From NCBI GenBank assembly GCA_028291265.1, contig JAQGIK010000086.1, forward strand, positions 1 to 35,424: a DNA stretch of 35,424 nt. Reading direction: 5' to 3'. The position numbers and the translations under genes were made by a program. Numbering within the stretch: position 1 is the first letter of the stretch; each line of letters begins with the position of its first letter. This DNA comes from Caulobacter sp. Its GTDB lineage: Bacteria; Pseudomonadota; Alphaproteobacteria; Caulobacterales; Caulobacteraceae. Shown one piece after another: positions 24,207-33,863 of the stretch. The notes beneath the pieces were generated by a model that worked only from the letters and a program-made list of their open reading frames with translations, was not told where the DNA came from and ran no database searches.

Positions 24207-24216
24207 GAGGCCGCTC

Positions 24217-24684
24217 ATGAAGATCGAGAACCGCATCGGCATCCAGGCCAGCACCGACGCCATCTGGGAGGTGCTCTACGACATCGACCACTGGGGCGAC
24301 TGGTGTCCGATGTATCCGCGCGCCGCCGGGACGATCCGCATCGGCGAGACCCTGGACATCGACGAGCATGTCCCGGGCCTGAAAGTGCACAACATCCGCC
24401 CCGTCGTCCTCGACTGGGCGCCCTACGACCACATCCACTGGCGCACGAAGATGATGCGCGGCTGGGTCGTCGCCACCCGCTTCCTGGAGATCGAGGAGCT
24501 GACCCCAGGCAGCTGCATCTTCTCCAACGGCGAGGTCTTCTCCGGCCTGCTGGCCGGCTACGCCGTGCCGCGCCCGATCCGCTACAAGATCCGCGAGGCC
24601 TACGAGCAGATGGGCCTGGCGTTGAAGGCCGAGGCCGAAAAGCGTTGGCATGCGGGCGGCGACCTCCCAAATAAGCCGAGATGA
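24217..24684 (+). CDS. SRPBCC (START-like) domain protein
   Basis: This 155-aa protein is a single SRPBCC/polyketide-cyclase-like domain. It starts MKIENRIGIQASTDAIWEVL and then YDIDHWGDWCPMYP, the usual 'x-x-A-D-x-V-W-x-x-L-x-D...W' beginning, and has a long C-terminal helix. These domains bind hydrophobic ligands; the ligand here is unknown. It starts 10 bp after cysS with GAGG before the ATG, and its end overlaps the IscU-like gene by 4 bp. Confidence 0.86.
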   Translation: MKIENRIGIQASTDAIWEVLYDIDHWGDWCPMYPRAAGTIRIGETLDIDEHVPGLKVHNIRPVVLDWAPYDHIHWRTKMMRGWVVATRFLEIEELTPGSCIFSNGEVFSGLLAGYAVPRPIRYKIREAYEQMGLALKAEAEKRWHAGGDLPNKPR

Positions 24685-25145
24685 TTGACGACCTCTACAG
24701 CGCCCGCATTCTCAGCCTGGCCGCCAACATGCCGCGCGCCGGGCGCCTCGACGCGCCGCAAGGCTCGGCGGAACGCGTCGCCAAGCTCTGCGGCAGCCGC
24801 ATCGTCGCCGACGTCGTCCTCGACGAGACCGGCCACGTCGCCGATTTCGCCCAGGACGTTCAGGCCTGCGCTCTGGGCCAGGCCGCCGCCGCCGTGCTCG
24901 GCGAGAACATCATCGGCGCATCCAGTGACGAAATTGAAACGGCCCGCGATGCATTCCGTGCTATGTTGAAGGAAGGCGGACCTCCGCCCCAAGGCCGTTT
25001 CAAGGACCTCGCCGTGTTGATGCCCGTGAAGGACTACCCAGCCCGTCACGCCTCGAGCCTGCTGGCTTTCGAGGCGGCGCTGGCGGCTGTCCAACAGGCC
25101 CAAAACCGTATCGAGCCGCGAACTAGCGGCGCCGACGCGGCTTGA
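24681..25145 (+). CDS. IscU/NifU-like iron-sulfur scaffold protein, one Cys missing
   Basis: This 154-aa protein resembles the IscU/NifU N-terminal fold. It starts MIDDLYSARILSLAANMP, with Cys37 (AKLCGSRI) and Cys63 (QACALGQAAAAVL) at the first two cluster-ligand positions. The third ligand position, in ARHASSLLAFEAALAA, is Ala124 instead of Cys. It may be a scaffold variant or have a changed role. It overlaps the SRPBCC gene by 4 bp and precedes yidD by 58 bp. No other isc/suf genes are in the window. Confidence 0.82.
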   Translation: MIDDLYSARILSLAANMPRAGRLDAPQGSAERVAKLCGSRIVADVVLDETGHVADFAQDVQACALGQAAAAVLGENIIGASSDEIETARDAFRAMLKEGGPPPQGRFKDLAVLMPVKDYPARHASSLLAFEAALAAVQQAQNRIEPRTSGADAA

Positions 25146-25203
25146 TCCCCTGCGTGTGCGGGGATAAGCGCCGGGCTTCGTTCACCCACCACAATGCGTC
25201 GGC

Positions 25204-25461
25204 ATGACCCTCTATGAACGCAGCGTCCGGCTGGCGCACCGCGCCTACAAGGTCACGCTGTCCCCGTGGACGGGGCGCCAGTGCCGCTTTCTTCCGACCT
25301 GTTCGGACTACGGCCGCGACGCCCTGCTCCAGCACGGACCGATCCGTGGCGGTTACCTGACCGTCCGCCGCCTGTGCAGATGCCATCCCTGGGGCGGTTC
25401 GGGCTATGACCCGGTGCCCCCGCCCCACCGAACCTTCAAAGAAGGTTCGGGCGACTTTTAA
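25204..25461 (+). CDS. yidD: Membrane protein insertion efficiency factor YidD
   Basis: This 85-aa YidD/DUF37 protein helps YidC insert membrane proteins. The hallmark [19 protein letters not shown] and the C-terminal [16 protein letters not shown] are complete. It is not in the usual rnpA-yidC context. Its last codons ([11 protein letters not shown]) are encoded by a hairpin that looks like a terminator, so the end of the gene and the transcript stop overlap. Confidence 0.93.
   Translation: MTLYERSVRLAHRAYKVTLSPWTGRQCRFLPTCSDYGRDALLQHGPIRGGYLTVRRLCRCHPWGGSGYDPVPPPHRTFKEGSGDF
25428..25460 (+). terminator. Probable terminator overlapping the yidD 3' end
   Basis: A perfect 10-bp stem, CCGAACCTTC (25428-25437) and GAAGGTTCGG (25441-25450), has an AAA loop and is followed by GCGACTTTTA. 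It lies inside the last codons of yidD and probably ends the cysS-yidD transcript. Confidence 0.6.
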
Positions 25462-25463
25462 CT

Positions 25464-25512
25464 AGAGCACGCCGGGCGGCGGAACCGCATACACTTCCGC
25501 CTGGCGTGCTCT
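25464..25512. repeat. Long hairpin before thrS containing 30-bp repeat copy 2
   Basis: The outer stem AGAGCACGCC (25464-25473) with GGCGTGCTCT (25503-25512) encloses an inner stem GGCGGAA/TTCCGCC. Positions 25473-25502 are an exact inverted copy of the 30-bp sequence at 14858-14887. It ends 19 bp before the thrS start, so it may affect thrS expression, but its recurrence shows it is a dispersed repeat rather than a thrS-specific leader. Confidence 0.8.
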
Positions 25513-25531
25513 GAGAGAAATGCGAAGTGTC

Positions 25532-27451
25532 ATGATCGACCTGATTTTCCCCGACGGCTCGGTCCGTCAGTATCCCGAAGGGTCCAGCGGCCGCGATGTC
25601 GCCTCGGCCATCTCCAAAAGTCTCGAGAAGCGCACCCTGCTGGTCCGCCTGGACGGCAAGCTGATCGACTTCGACCGCCCGCTGTCCAGCGGCAAGGTCG
25701 AGTTCGTCGACCGCAGCGACCCCGACGCCCTCGACACCATCCGCCACGACACGGCCCACGTGCTGGCCGAGGCCGTGCAGGAGCTGTTCCCCGGCACGCA
25801 GGTGACCATCGGCCCCAACGTCGAGGACGGCTTCTACTACGACTTCGCCCGCAACGAGCCCTTCTCGACGGACGATTTCGCCGTCATCGAGAAGAAGATG
25901 CGCGAGATCGTCGACCGCGACGAAAAGATCGTCCGCGAGGAGTGGGACCGCGACGAGGCCATCGCCCACTTCGACAGCATCGGCGAGCAGTACAAGGCCC
26001 AGATCATCCGTGACCTGCCGACGACCGAGCCGATCAGCGTCTATCGCCAGGGCGCCTGGAAGGACCTCTGCCGCGGCCCGCACCTGCCGTCGACGAAGCA
26101 CATCGGCAAGGCCTTCAAGCTGACGAAACTGGCCGGCGCCTACTGGCGCGGCGACCAGAACAACGCCCAGCTCCAGCGCATCTACGGCACGGCCTGGGCC
26201 AGCGAGGAAGACCTCGCCGCCTACCTCAAGCGCGTCGAGGAGGCCGAGAAGCGCGACCACCGCAAGATCGGCAAGATCATGGACCTCTTCCACATCCAGG
26301 AAGAGGGCAAGGGCATGGTCTTCTGGCACCCCAAGGGCTGGACGATGTACCGCGCCCTGGAGGCCTACATGCGCCGGATGACGGAAGGCGGCGGCTATGT
26401 CGAGGTCAAGACGCCCCAGATCCTCGACCGCTCCCTGTGGGAAAAGTCGGGCCACTGGGAGAAGTTCGGCCACGCCATGTTCACCTGCGAAACGGACGAG
26501 GGCGAGAGCCTGGCCGTCAAGCCGATGAACTGCCCCGGCCACGTGCAGATCTTCAACGTCGGCCAGAAGTCGTACCGCGACCTGCCGCTGCGCATGGCCG
26601 AGTTCGGCGCCTGCCACCGGTTCGAGCCCTCGGGCGGCCTGCACGGCATCATGCGGGTGCGGGCCTTCACCCAGGACGACGGCCACATCTTCTGCCGCGA
26701 CGACCAGATCGAGGACGAGACGACGACCTTCGTGAAGCTCCTCTACCAGGTCTACGAAGACCTCGGCGTCGAGCTGCACAGCGTCAAGCTGGCGCTGCGC
26801 CCCGACCTGCGGGCCGGCACGGACGCGGTCTGGGACATCGCCGAGAGCAAGCTGGAACGCGCCGCCATCGCCGCCGGCATGACGGTCGAGATGCTGCCGG
26901 GCGAAGGCGCCTTCTACGGGCCCAAGCTCGAGTTCCACCTGAAGGACGCCATCGGCCGCACCTGGCAGTGCGGCACGCTGCAGCTCGACTTCGTGCTGCC
27001 TGACCGCCTCGACGCCGAGTACGTCGGCGAGGACGGCCAGAAGCATCGCCCGGTCATGCTCCACCGCGCCATCCTCGGCACCTTCGAGCGCTTCCTCGGC
27101 ATCCTGATCGAGAACTACGGCGGGGCCTTCCCGCTGTGGCTGTCGCCGGTCCAGGCCGTGGTCGCCACCATCACCTCGGACGCCGACGACTTCGCGGTCG
27201 CCACGGCCGCGAAGTTCAAGGCCGCCGGCCTGCGGGTCGAGACCGACCTGCGCAACGAGAAGGTCGGCTACAAGATCCGCGAGCACAGCCTTGCCAAGGT
27301 TCCGGTCATCGCCGTCGTCGGCCGCAACGAAGCCGAGGCGGGCCAGGTCGCCATCCGCCGCCTGGGCTCTCAGGACCAGACCATCGTCACGGTCGAGGAA
27401 GCCATCGCCCTGCTGACGGTCGAGGCGACGCCGCCCGACCTGAAGCGCTAA
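25532..27451 (+). CDS. thrS: Threonyl-tRNA synthetase
   Basis: This class II synthetase of 639 aa charges tRNA-Thr. A TGS domain (about residues 1-60) is followed by the editing domain with [10 protein letters not shown] and [15 protein letters not shown], then the catalytic core with motif 2 ([20 protein letters not shown]), motif 3 ([17 protein letters not shown]) and a C-terminal anticodon-binding domain. I chose the ATG at 25532 (MIDLIFPDG) because the protein then matches the family N-terminus and GAAG lies upstream; an ATG at 25520 adds four residues. Its TAA overlaps the stop of the convergent HTH gene. Confidence 0.96.
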   Translation: MIDLIFPDGSVRQYPEGSSGRDVASAISKSLEKRTLLVRLDGKLIDFDRPLSSGKVEFVDRSDPDALDTIRHDTAHVLAEAVQELFPGTQVTIGPNVEDGFYYDFARNEPFSTDDFAVIEKKMREIVDRDEKIVREEWDRDEAIAHFDSIGEQYKAQIIRDLPTTEPISVYRQGAWKDLCRGPHLPSTKHIGKAFKLTKLAGAYWRGDQNNAQLQRIYGTAWASEEDLAAYLKRVEEAEKRDHRKIGKIMDLFHIQEEGKGMVFWHPKGWTMYRALEAYMRRMTEGGGYVEVKTPQILDRSLWEKSGHWEKFGHAMFTCETDEGESLAVKPMNCPGHVQIFNVGQKSYRDLPLRMAEFGACHRFEPSGGLHGIMRVRAFTQDDGHIFCRDDQIEDETTTFVKLLYQVYEDLGVELHSVKLALRPDLRAGTDAVWDIAESKLERAAIAAGMTVEMLPGEGAFYGPKLEFHLKDAIGRTWQCGTLQLDFVLPDRLDAEYVGEDGQKHRPVMLHRAILGTFERFLGILIENYGGAFPLWLSPVQAVVATITSDADDFAVATAAKFKAAGLRVETDLRNEKVGYKIREHSLAKVPVIAVVGRNEAEAGQVAIRRLGSQDQTIVTVEEAIALLTVEATPPDLKR

Positions 27452-28365
27452 CCGGACGCCTGCGTCGCCGGAATGGCGGCGCAGGCGGTCTCCGACGCCC
27501 AGGCCAGGCCCAGGAAGGCGGCCGCCTGCATGCCTGCCAGGTGGTCGATGAGCAGCGGTGTGAAGCCCACGCCGCCGTCCTCCAGCACGGTGAGGAAGCC
27601 GCCCTTCTGTCCGGCCTTCAGCACGCTGTGCACCTGCGGCCGCGACACGCCCGCCCGCCGCGCGAGTTCCGAGATGTTGTGAACCCCCGGCCCCGCTGGC
27701 GGGAACACCCCGTCCGGGCAGGCCTGCAGCATCAGCTGGCCGAGGATGGTCATGCCGCCGTTGCGGTCGGAGATGATGTCCAAAGTCGGTCCCGGCGGCC
27801 GCGCCTCCAGCGCCGAACCGAAAATCCATCCATGGCCGGCGACCGTCGCCTCCATCACGCCGGGGCTCTCCCACCGCGCCAGCGCCGCCCCGGCGGCCGG
27901 CAGCACCCGGGCGCAGATCTCCAGGTCCCGGCGGTAGCGGACCCGGAAAAGGTCCAGTAGGGCCGGCGTCGGCTCATAGGCCTTTGAGCGCGCGTCGCCG
28001 CCGGTCAAGGGGCGGACCAGGCCGGCGAACCGCAGGTACATCAGGATGCCATGCACCCGGGTCCGGGTCGTCACCCCCAGCGGGGCCAGCCAGCGGCTCA
28101 GGGAGGCGTGGGTCAGGCCGTCCGGCGAGGCATGAAGCTGCAGGGCCCAGACGGCGCACATCCACTGCGCCAGGTCCCGGACCTTGACGGCCAGCGAGCT
28201 GGCTTCGCCGGGCTGCGGAGCCCACGACGCCATCGTCGCCAGGGCGGCGCCCGAGAATTCGGGATGGTTCCTGACCCGGGCCACCGCCTCGTCGGTCAGC
28301 ACGGCCCGCGCCAGCGCGCCTCCGTCCCCAACCGCCCCCGCGGTCAGCGCCTGACGATCTTCCAT
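27448..28365 (-). CDS. Hypothetical protein with two helix-turn-helix-like regions
   Basis: This 305-aa protein matches no family I recognise. A winged-helix-like segment lies at about residues 229-262 ([20 protein letters not shown], then [11 protein letters not shown]). A weaker one, [20 protein letters not shown] (85-104) plus [10 protein letters not shown], resembles a MarR-type fold. The protein may be a transcription regulator with an internal duplication. It is convergent with thrS and divergent from the FG-GAP/RTX gene, 137 bp away, which could be a target (inference). Confidence 0.7.
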   Translation of the reverse strand: MEDRQALTAGAVGDGGALARAVLTDEAVARVRNHPEFSGAALATMASWAPQPGEASSLAVKVRDLAQWMCAVWALQLHASPDGLTHASLSRWLAPLGVTTRTRVHGILMYLRFAGLVRPLTGGDARSKAYEPTPALLDLFRVRYRRDLEICARVLPAAGAALARWESPGVMEATVAGHGWIFGSALEARPPGPTLDIISDRNGGMTILGQLMLQACPDGVFPPAGPGVHNISELARRAGVSRPQVHSVLKAGQKGGFLTVLEDGGVGFTPLLIDHLAGMQAAAFLGLAWASETACAAIPATQASG

Positions 28366-28502
28366 AGCCGCTGAACGCCCTCACGCGCGGCCGCAGCCGC
28401 GACGCCACCCTACCCGATCTGGTGAGACCCTTCCGAATTATTTCACTGCCCGCGACACCGGGACGCTGATTGTTATGCCCCGAATTTCCGGGGGAACCTT
28501 CC

Positions 28503-30974
28503 ATGACCGATCTTGCCGCTGTCATTCCGTACACCACCGTCACCGCCGACATGGGGGTGGCCTTCTTCGGCGGGCCGGACCAGTCGCTCGGCCAGTCGGC
28601 GCGGATCATCGGCGACGTCAACGGCGACGGACTGGCCGACATCCTGATCGGCGGCTCGAGCACCGCCGACGCCTCGGGCGAAGCCTATGTCGTGTTCGGC
28701 AAGCAGGGCGGCTTCAACACGGCCGACTTCGACCTCGCCTCCCTCGACGGAACCAACGGCTTCAAGATCACCGGACGGGCCGGCGACCGGATCGGCGCGG
28801 TCGTCGCCGGCGGCGACCTGAACGGCGACGGCTACGCCGACATCCTCGTCAACGCGCCCACCAACAGCTTCTTCGTGAGCAATGCCGGCGGGACCTACAT
28901 CATCTTCGGCGGCCAGGCCTTCGCCCCGACCCTGTCGATGAACGACATCAACGGCTCCAACGCCGTCCTCGTTCGCGGGTTTGTCTCCAACCAGCAGCTG
29001 GGGACCTCGATGGCCTCGGCCGGCGACCTCAACAACGACGGCTATGACGACCTGATCATGGGCGCGGAAACCGCCGCGTTGGGCGCTGGCCAGGCCTACA
29101 TCCTCTGGGGCTCCGCGACGCTGCAAGGCGGCCTGGCGTCGTTCTCGGCCCAGAACGACGCCAAGGGCTTCTACCTGACCTCCGAAGGCCCGAACTTCCA
29201 GACCGGCGCCTCGGTCTCGGCGGCCGGCGACGTCAATGGCGACGGCTTCGACGACCTCATCGTCGGCGCGCCGGGCGCCAACGCCAGCCAGGGCGCGGCC
29301 TACATCGTCTTCGGCCGCGACGGGGCCTCCGACCCCTTCGCGCCCTTCAACCTGGCGAACCTGTCGGCGACGGGCCAGGGCGTCCGCATCACCGGCGCCG
29401 GGTTCAGCTTTGGTCAGACCGTTTCCGCCGCCGGCGACGTCAACGGCGACGGGCGTGACGACATCATCGTCGGCGGCTCCAACCACGCATGGGTGATCTT
29501 CGGCGGCGTCCAACTGACCGCCGACTTCTCCCTGGCCGGCATGAAGACCGACCAGGGCTTCGCCATCACCGGCACGGGCAGCCTGAGCTATCGGGCCGCC
29601 GCTCCGGTCGGCGATCTCAACGGCGACGGCTACGACGAGATCATCCTGGGCGCCTACCAGCGGAGCTCCAGCGCCGGGACCCAGGCCGGCGCCGCCTATG
29701 TCATCTACGGCCGCGCGGATTTCGGCGCCGGGTTCAGCAACATCCAGAACGGCGGGACGGGCGTCGTCAGCATCGAGGGCGTGACCGCCTTCGACAAATT
29801 CGGCAGGGGCGTCGGCGGCGGCGGCGACGTCAACGGCGACGGGCGGCCCGACCTTGTCGTCAGCGGCATCTTCCTCGACCACGACGGCAACGGGACGGCC
29901 GGCGGCGCGGTGGTCATCTACGCCCCCGACCCCGACGGCCCGGTCAGCTACATCGGCTCGGGCGCCAACGACAGTCGCAGCGGCGGGGTCGGCGCCGACA
30001 GCCTGTCGGGCCTGGGTGGCAACGACATGCTCTACGGCCTGGACGGGGACGATGTGCTGGACGGCGGCGACCTCTCCGACCAGCTGTTCGGCGGCGTCGG
30101 GGCGGACGATCTGGTCGGCGGCGGCGGCGGCGACATCCTCTACGGCGAGGATGGCGACGACGACCTCTCCGGCGACGACGGAGCCGACAAGCTGTTCGGC
30201 GGCGACGGGACGGACCAGCTGAACGGCGGCCTCGGCAACGACCGGATGGACGGTGGGTCGGGCATAGACACCCTTGACGGCGGCAGCGGCAACGACGTCC
30301 TCGACGGCGGCCCGGGCGCCGACGTCCTGCGCGGCGGGGCGGACAACGACGTCTACATCGTCGACGATTTGAGCGACCAGACCATCGAGCTGGCGGGCGA
30401 GGGCTACGATATCGTCCGCACGGCGGTGAGCGGATGGCGCCTGGCCGACAACGTCGAGGCGCTCGAGCTGCAGGGCAATGCCTTCATGACCGGCCTCGGC
30501 AACAACCTGGCCAACAATCTGCAGGGCAACGCCGGAATGAACATCCTGTTCGGCTACGGCGGCGTGGACACCATCAACGGCAACGATGGCGATGACACCG
30601 TCGTCGGCGGCGCCGGCAACGACCTGCTGCGCGGCGGCCTGGGGGCCGACAGCTTCGTCGTCGCCGACGAGAGTTTCGGCAGCGGCGTGCTGGAAACCGA
30701 CCAGGTCTACGACTTCAGCGCCGCCGAGGGCGACTACCTCGACCTGAGCCTCATCGACGCCAATTCGCGGGTCGCGGGTCTGCAGGCCTTCCGCCTGGTC
30801 GACGCCTTCAGCAAGTTCGACGCCGCTCATCCGGAGAACACCGGCCAGATGACCCTGATCTTCGCCGGCGGCATCACCACGGTTCGGCTGGAGGTCAACG
30901 GCGACGCCAAGGTCGACTACCAGATGAAGATCAACGGCGACGTCACCGGCGAGAGCGGAAACTGGTTCCTGTGA
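28503..30974 (+). CDS. FG-GAP repeat and RTX calcium-binding protein, probably type I-secreted
   Basis: This 823-aa protein has no Sec signal. Residues about 35-465 hold seven FG-GAP repeats with Ca-binding DxNxDGxxD loops (GDVNGDGLADILIGG and variants), predicting an integrin-alpha-like seven-bladed propeller. Residues about 485-616 and 691-717 hold RTX nonapeptide repeats (GGxGxDxLx). The last 100 residues (TDQVYDFSAAEGDYLDLSLI, GQMTLIFAGGITTVRLEVNG) resemble the serralysin M10 C-terminal secretion region. It is therefore likely an extracellular, Ca-dependent adhesin or surface protein exported by a type I system not present in the window. The ATG has GGGGGAA 6 bases upstream. Confidence 0.9.
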   Translation: MTDLAAVIPYTTVTADMGVAFFGGPDQSLGQSARIIGDVNGDGLADILIGGSSTADASGEAYVVFGKQGGFNTADFDLASLDGTNGFKITGRAGDRIGAVVAGGDLNGDGYADILVNAPTNSFFVSNAGGTYIIFGGQAFAPTLSMNDINGSNAVLVRGFVSNQQLGTSMASAGDLNNDGYDDLIMGAETAALGAGQAYILWGSATLQGGLASFSAQNDAKGFYLTSEGPNFQTGASVSAAGDVNGDGFDDLIVGAPGANASQGAAYIVFGRDGASDPFAPFNLANLSATGQGVRITGAGFSFGQTVSAAGDVNGDGRDDIIVGGSNHAWVIFGGVQLTADFSLAGMKTDQGFAITGTGSLSYRAAAPVGDLNGDGYDEIILGAYQRSSSAGTQAGAAYVIYGRADFGAGFSNIQNGGTGVVSIEGVTAFDKFGRGVGGGGDVNGDGRPDLVVSGIFLDHDGNGTAGGAVVIYAPDPDGPVSYIGSGANDSRSGGVGADSLSGLGGNDMLYGLDGDDVLDGGDLSDQLFGGVGADDLVGGGGGDILYGEDGDDDLSGDDGADKLFGGDGTDQLNGGLGNDRMDGGSGIDTLDGGSGNDVLDGGPGADVLRGGADNDVYIVDDLSDQTIELAGEGYDIVRTAVSGWRLADNVEALELQGNAFMTGLGNNLANNLQGNAGMNILFGYGGVDTINGNDGDDTVVGGAGNDLLRGGLGADSFVVADESFGSGVLETDQVYDFSAAEGDYLDLSLIDANSRVAGLQAFRLVDAFSKFDAAHPENTGQMTLIFAGGITTVRLEVNGDAKVDYQMKINGDVTGESGNWFL

Positions 30975-31063
30975 CCTGAGGCCGCGGGGGCGATTCTTCA
31001 TGACCGGTTAAGGCCGCAAGCCCAGAATCGGCAGCCTGTAACCGCCGCCGGATTTCCCTGACC

Positions 31064-32398
31064 TTGCGCAGTCTCATCGCCGCCGTCGAGCGTATCGAAC
31101 CCCTGACCGTCTACGGTCGGGTGGCGGCCGTGAACGGGCTGCTGATCGAGGCCCGCGGCGGGCTCTCCCACCTCGCCGTCGGGGCCCGCGCCGAGATCAC
31201 CCGCCGGGCCGCGCCGCCGTTGGCCGCCGAGGTCGTCGGCTTCCGCGATTCCCGCGCCCTGCTGATGCCCTTCGGCCCCGTCGAGGGCGTCGCCCCCGGG
31301 GCCGAGATCCGTATCCAGCCCGACGGCGCCTCGGTCCGTCCCTGCAAGGCCTGGCTCGGCCGCATCGTCGACGCCTTCGGCGAGCCGATCGACGGCAAGG
31401 GCCCCCTGCCCCAGGGCGAGGCCAGCTATCCCCTGCGCGCCTCCCCGCCCCCGGCCCACGCCCGCGGCCGGGTCGGCGAGCGGCTCGATCTCGGCGTCCG
31501 CGCCATGAACGTCTTCACCACCACCTGCCGGGGCCAGCGCCTGGGCATCTTCGCCGGGTCGGGCGTCGGCAAGTCGGTGCTGCTGTCCATGCTGGCCCGC
31601 CAGGCCGACTGCGACGCCGTCGTGGTGGGGCTGATCGGTGAACGGGGCCGGGAAGTCCGCGAATTCATCGAGGAGACCCTCGGCGAGGAAGGCCTCAAGC
31701 GCGCCGTGGTCATCGTCGCGACCAGCGACGAACCGGCCCTCAAGCGCCGCCAGGCCGCCTACATGACCCTGGCCGTGGCCGAGGCCCTGCGCGACCAGGA
31801 CATGGAAGTTCTCTGCCTGATGGACAGCGTCACCCGCTTCGCCATGGCCCAGCGCGAGATTGGTCTCGCGGCGGGGGAGCCGCCGACCACCAAGGGCTAT
31901 ACGCCGACCGTCTTCACCGAACTGCCCAAGCTGCTCGAACGGGCCGGGCCCGGCCCCGTGCGGCCGGACGGCACCACGGCGGGACCGATCACCGGCCTGT
32001 TCACCGTGCTGGTCGACGGCGACGACCACAACGAGCCGATCGCCGACGCCGTGCGCGGCATCCTCGACGGCCACATCGTCATGGAGCGCGCCATCGCCGA
32101 GCGCGGCCGCTTCCCGGCGATCAACGTCCTGAAGTCGATCAGCCGCACCATGCCGGCCTGCCAGAAGCCCTTCGAACGCGAGATCGCCACCAGCGCGCGC
32201 CAGTCGCTGGCCGCCTACTCCAACATGGAAGAGCTGATCCGCATCGGCGCCTATCGCATGGGGTCGGACGTGCAGGTCGACCGCGCCATCCAGCTCAACC
32301 CGGCGCTGGAGGAATTCCTGCGGCAGGACAAGGACGATGTCACCAGCCTGGACGATTCATTCGCCCGGCTGGAAGTGCTGCTTAGGGACGTCGCATGA
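31064..32398 (+). CDS. fliI: Flagellum-specific ATPase FliI
   Basis: This 444-aa ATPase powers export of flagellar parts through the type III apparatus. The Walker A motif is AGSGVGKS (164-171); Walker B is CLMDS with Asp254. [18 protein letters not shown] and [23 protein letters not shown] are typical FliI segments. It starts with TTG ([20 protein letters not shown]), which matches Caulobacter-type FliI. It overlaps fliJ by 4 bp. A GGTTAA (the complement of a CtrA-type TTAACC half-site) lies about 55 bp upstream, at 31006-31011. No other flagellar genes are here. Confidence 0.94.
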   Translation: MRSLIAAVERIEPLTVYGRVAAVNGLLIEARGGLSHLAVGARAEITRRAAPPLAAEVVGFRDSRALLMPFGPVEGVAPGAEIRIQPDGASVRPCKAWLGRIVDAFGEPIDGKGPLPQGEASYPLRASPPPAHARGRVGERLDLGVRAMNVFTTTCRGQRLGIFAGSGVGKSVLLSMLARQADCDAVVVGLIGERGREVREFIEETLGEEGLKRAVVIVATSDEPALKRRQAAYMTLAVAEALRDQDMEVLCLMDSVTRFAMAQREIGLAAGEPPTTKGYTPTVFTELPKLLERAGPGPVRPDGTTAGPITGLFTVLVDGDDHNEPIADAVRGILDGHIVMERAIAERGRFPAINVLKSISRTMPACQKPFEREIATSARQSLAAYSNMEELIRIGAYRMGSDVQVDRAIQLNPALEEFLRQDKDDVTSLDDSFARLEVLLRDVA

Positions 32399-32802
32399 GC
32401 TGGGCCCACTCGCTGATCCGCATCTCGAACTACGAAGTCGAGACGTTGCAGAAGCGGCTGGCCGAGATCGTCGAGCGCCGCTGGGCCATCGACCTGCGCA
32501 TCGCCGCCCTGGTCGCCGAACATGAGGCCGAGACCCTGCACGCCAAGACCAACGCCGAGGCCGGGGTCTATATGCTGGGCTTCCGTGAGGGCGTGCGTAT
32601 CCGCCGCGAGAAGCTGGACGGCGAACTGGCCAGTCTGGCGGCGGAGGAAGAAGGCGCGCGCGATGCGCTGAGCGAGGCTTTCGAAGCCCTGAAGAAGTTC
32701 GAGCACGTCGCCGAGACCGCCAGGGTCGCGGCGAAGAAGGAAGCCGCCAAGCGCGAGACCGCCGCCCTGGACGAACTGGGCCTGCGCCGGGCCGCCCGGT
32801 GA
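32395..32802 (+). CDS. fliJ: Flagellar export chaperone FliJ
   Basis: This 135-aa, highly charged, coiled-coil protein begins [20 protein letters not shown]. FliJ escorts chaperone-cargo complexes and inserts into the FliI hexamer. Identification rests on size, coiled-coil pattern and position directly after fliI with a 4-bp overlap. Its stop (TGA at 32800-32802) overlaps the GTG start of the xylanase gene by 4 bp. Confidence 0.88.
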   Translation: MSWAHSLIRISNYEVETLQKRLAEIVERRWAIDLRIAALVAEHEAETLHAKTNAEAGVYMLGFREGVRIRREKLDGELASLAAEEEGARDALSEAFEALKKFEHVAETARVAAKKEAAKRETAALDELGLRRAAR

Positions 32803-33863
32803 TTCAGCGCCCGACGCGGCGCGCCGCGATCGGAGGCGGCCTGTTCCTCGCCGCCTGCAGCCGCGCCGCCGATGAAGCCGCCGCCGCGCCGATCGTCGAT
32901 GTACCCTTGAAAAGCCTCGCCGGCTTTCCCGTCGGCTGCGCGGTGATGACCGGCCACCTGACCGAGCCGGCTTTCGCCACCCTGCTCACCCGGCACTTCT
33001 CCCAGATCACGCCGGAGTGGGAGATGAAGATGGAATATATCTGCGGCGACGACGGCGCCCTACGTTTCGAGGCGCCCGACGCCCTGGCCGCCTTCGCCCG
33101 GGCTCAACACCTGCGCCTGCACGGCCACACCCTGGTCTGGTACGCCAACATACCCAAGGCCTTCGCCGAGCTCGACGTGCGGCGCGCCAGTTTCGCCGAG
33201 GCCTATCGCAACTACATCGCCAATGTCGTGACCCGCTATCGCGACGTCGCCCCCGGCTGGGACGTGGTCAACGAGCCGATCGAGGACAACGACAGCGGCA
33301 GCTTGCGGCAAAGCCTGTGGAGCGCCCGGCTCGGTGACACGGATCACATCCGCCGCGCCCTCGACCACGCCCGCGAGGCCGACCCCAAGGCGGTGCTGTT
33401 CATCAACGACTATAATCTCGAACTCAATCCCAAGAAGCGGACGGCCTTCCTGCGCCTGGCGGAGACGCTGTTGAAGGCCGGCGCGCCGCTCGGCGGGCTC
33501 GGAACCCAGACCCATCTGGCCGCCGACCTTTCGGCTGGCGCGGTCGCGGGTTGCATCAAGGACCTGGCGAGCCTGGGCCTGGCGCTGCACGTCTCGGAGA
33601 TGGACGTCTCGGTCGCCTGGGCCAAGGGCCTGCCGCGGCGCGCGGCGGAAACGCGGCAAGCCGAACTCTATGCCGAGGCGATGGGCGCGTTCATGGCCCT
33701 GCCCGCGCGCCAGCGCTACGCCTTCACGCTCTGGGGCTTGCGCGATCCGGATTCCTGGCATCGCAGGGATAAGCCGAAGGACGCGCCGTTGCTGTTCGAC
33801 GACGCAGGCGCGCCCAAGCCCGCCTTCGCGGCGGTGGCCGAGGCCTTGCGAAAGATTGGCTAG
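32799..33863 (+). CDS. GH10 endo-1,4-beta-xylanase (Tat-type lipoprotein)
   Basis: This 354-aa glycoside hydrolase family 10 enzyme cleaves xylan backbones. The acid/base is Glu159 in WDVVNEPIED and the nucleophile is Glu267 in LHVSEMDVS; ITPEWEMKME, HGHTLVWY and FINDYNLE are further GH10 blocks. The N-terminus has an Arg-Arg (RPTRRAAIGGGLFLAACS) and the lipobox LAAC with Cys20, so it is probably a Tat-exported lipoprotein. It starts at GTG 32799, inside the fliJ stop, so it is coupled to flagellar genes, which is unexpected. Its TAG overlaps the stop of the convergent DUF4282 gene. Confidence 0.92.
   Translation: MIQRPTRRAAIGGGLFLAACSRAADEAAAAPIVDVPLKSLAGFPVGCAVMTGHLTEPAFATLLTRHFSQITPEWEMKMEYICGDDGALRFEAPDALAAFARAQHLRLHGHTLVWYANIPKAFAELDVRRASFAEAYRNYIANVVTRYRDVAPGWDVVNEPIEDNDSGSLRQSLWSARLGDTDHIRRALDHAREADPKAVLFINDYNLELNPKKRTAFLRLAETLLKAGAPLGGLGTQTHLAADLSAGAVAGCIKDLASLGLALHVSEMDVSVAWAKGLPRRAAETRQAELYAEAMGAFMALPARQRYAFTLWGLRDPDSWHRRDKPKDAPLLFDDAGAPKPAFAAVAEALRKIG

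Noticed and set aside
25145..25165. Hairpin after the IscU-like gene as a terminator
   Set aside because: The stem is only 6 bp with a 9-base loop and no T-run, and yidD follows closely.
25464..25512. T-box or amino-acid riboswitch before thrS
   Set aside because: No T-box sequence or specifier loop is seen, and the core 30 bp recurs at an unrelated locus, so a dispersed repeat is the simpler explanation.
28473..31001. 842-codon antisense frame over the FG-GAP/RTX gene
   Set aside because: Mirror image of the repeated GGCGACGACG-type codons; no recognisable domain and low-complexity composition.
31006..31011. CtrA binding site before fliI
   Set aside because: Only a single TTAA half-site (GGTTAA) is present without the second TTAA at 7-bp spacing, so it was not listed as a feature.
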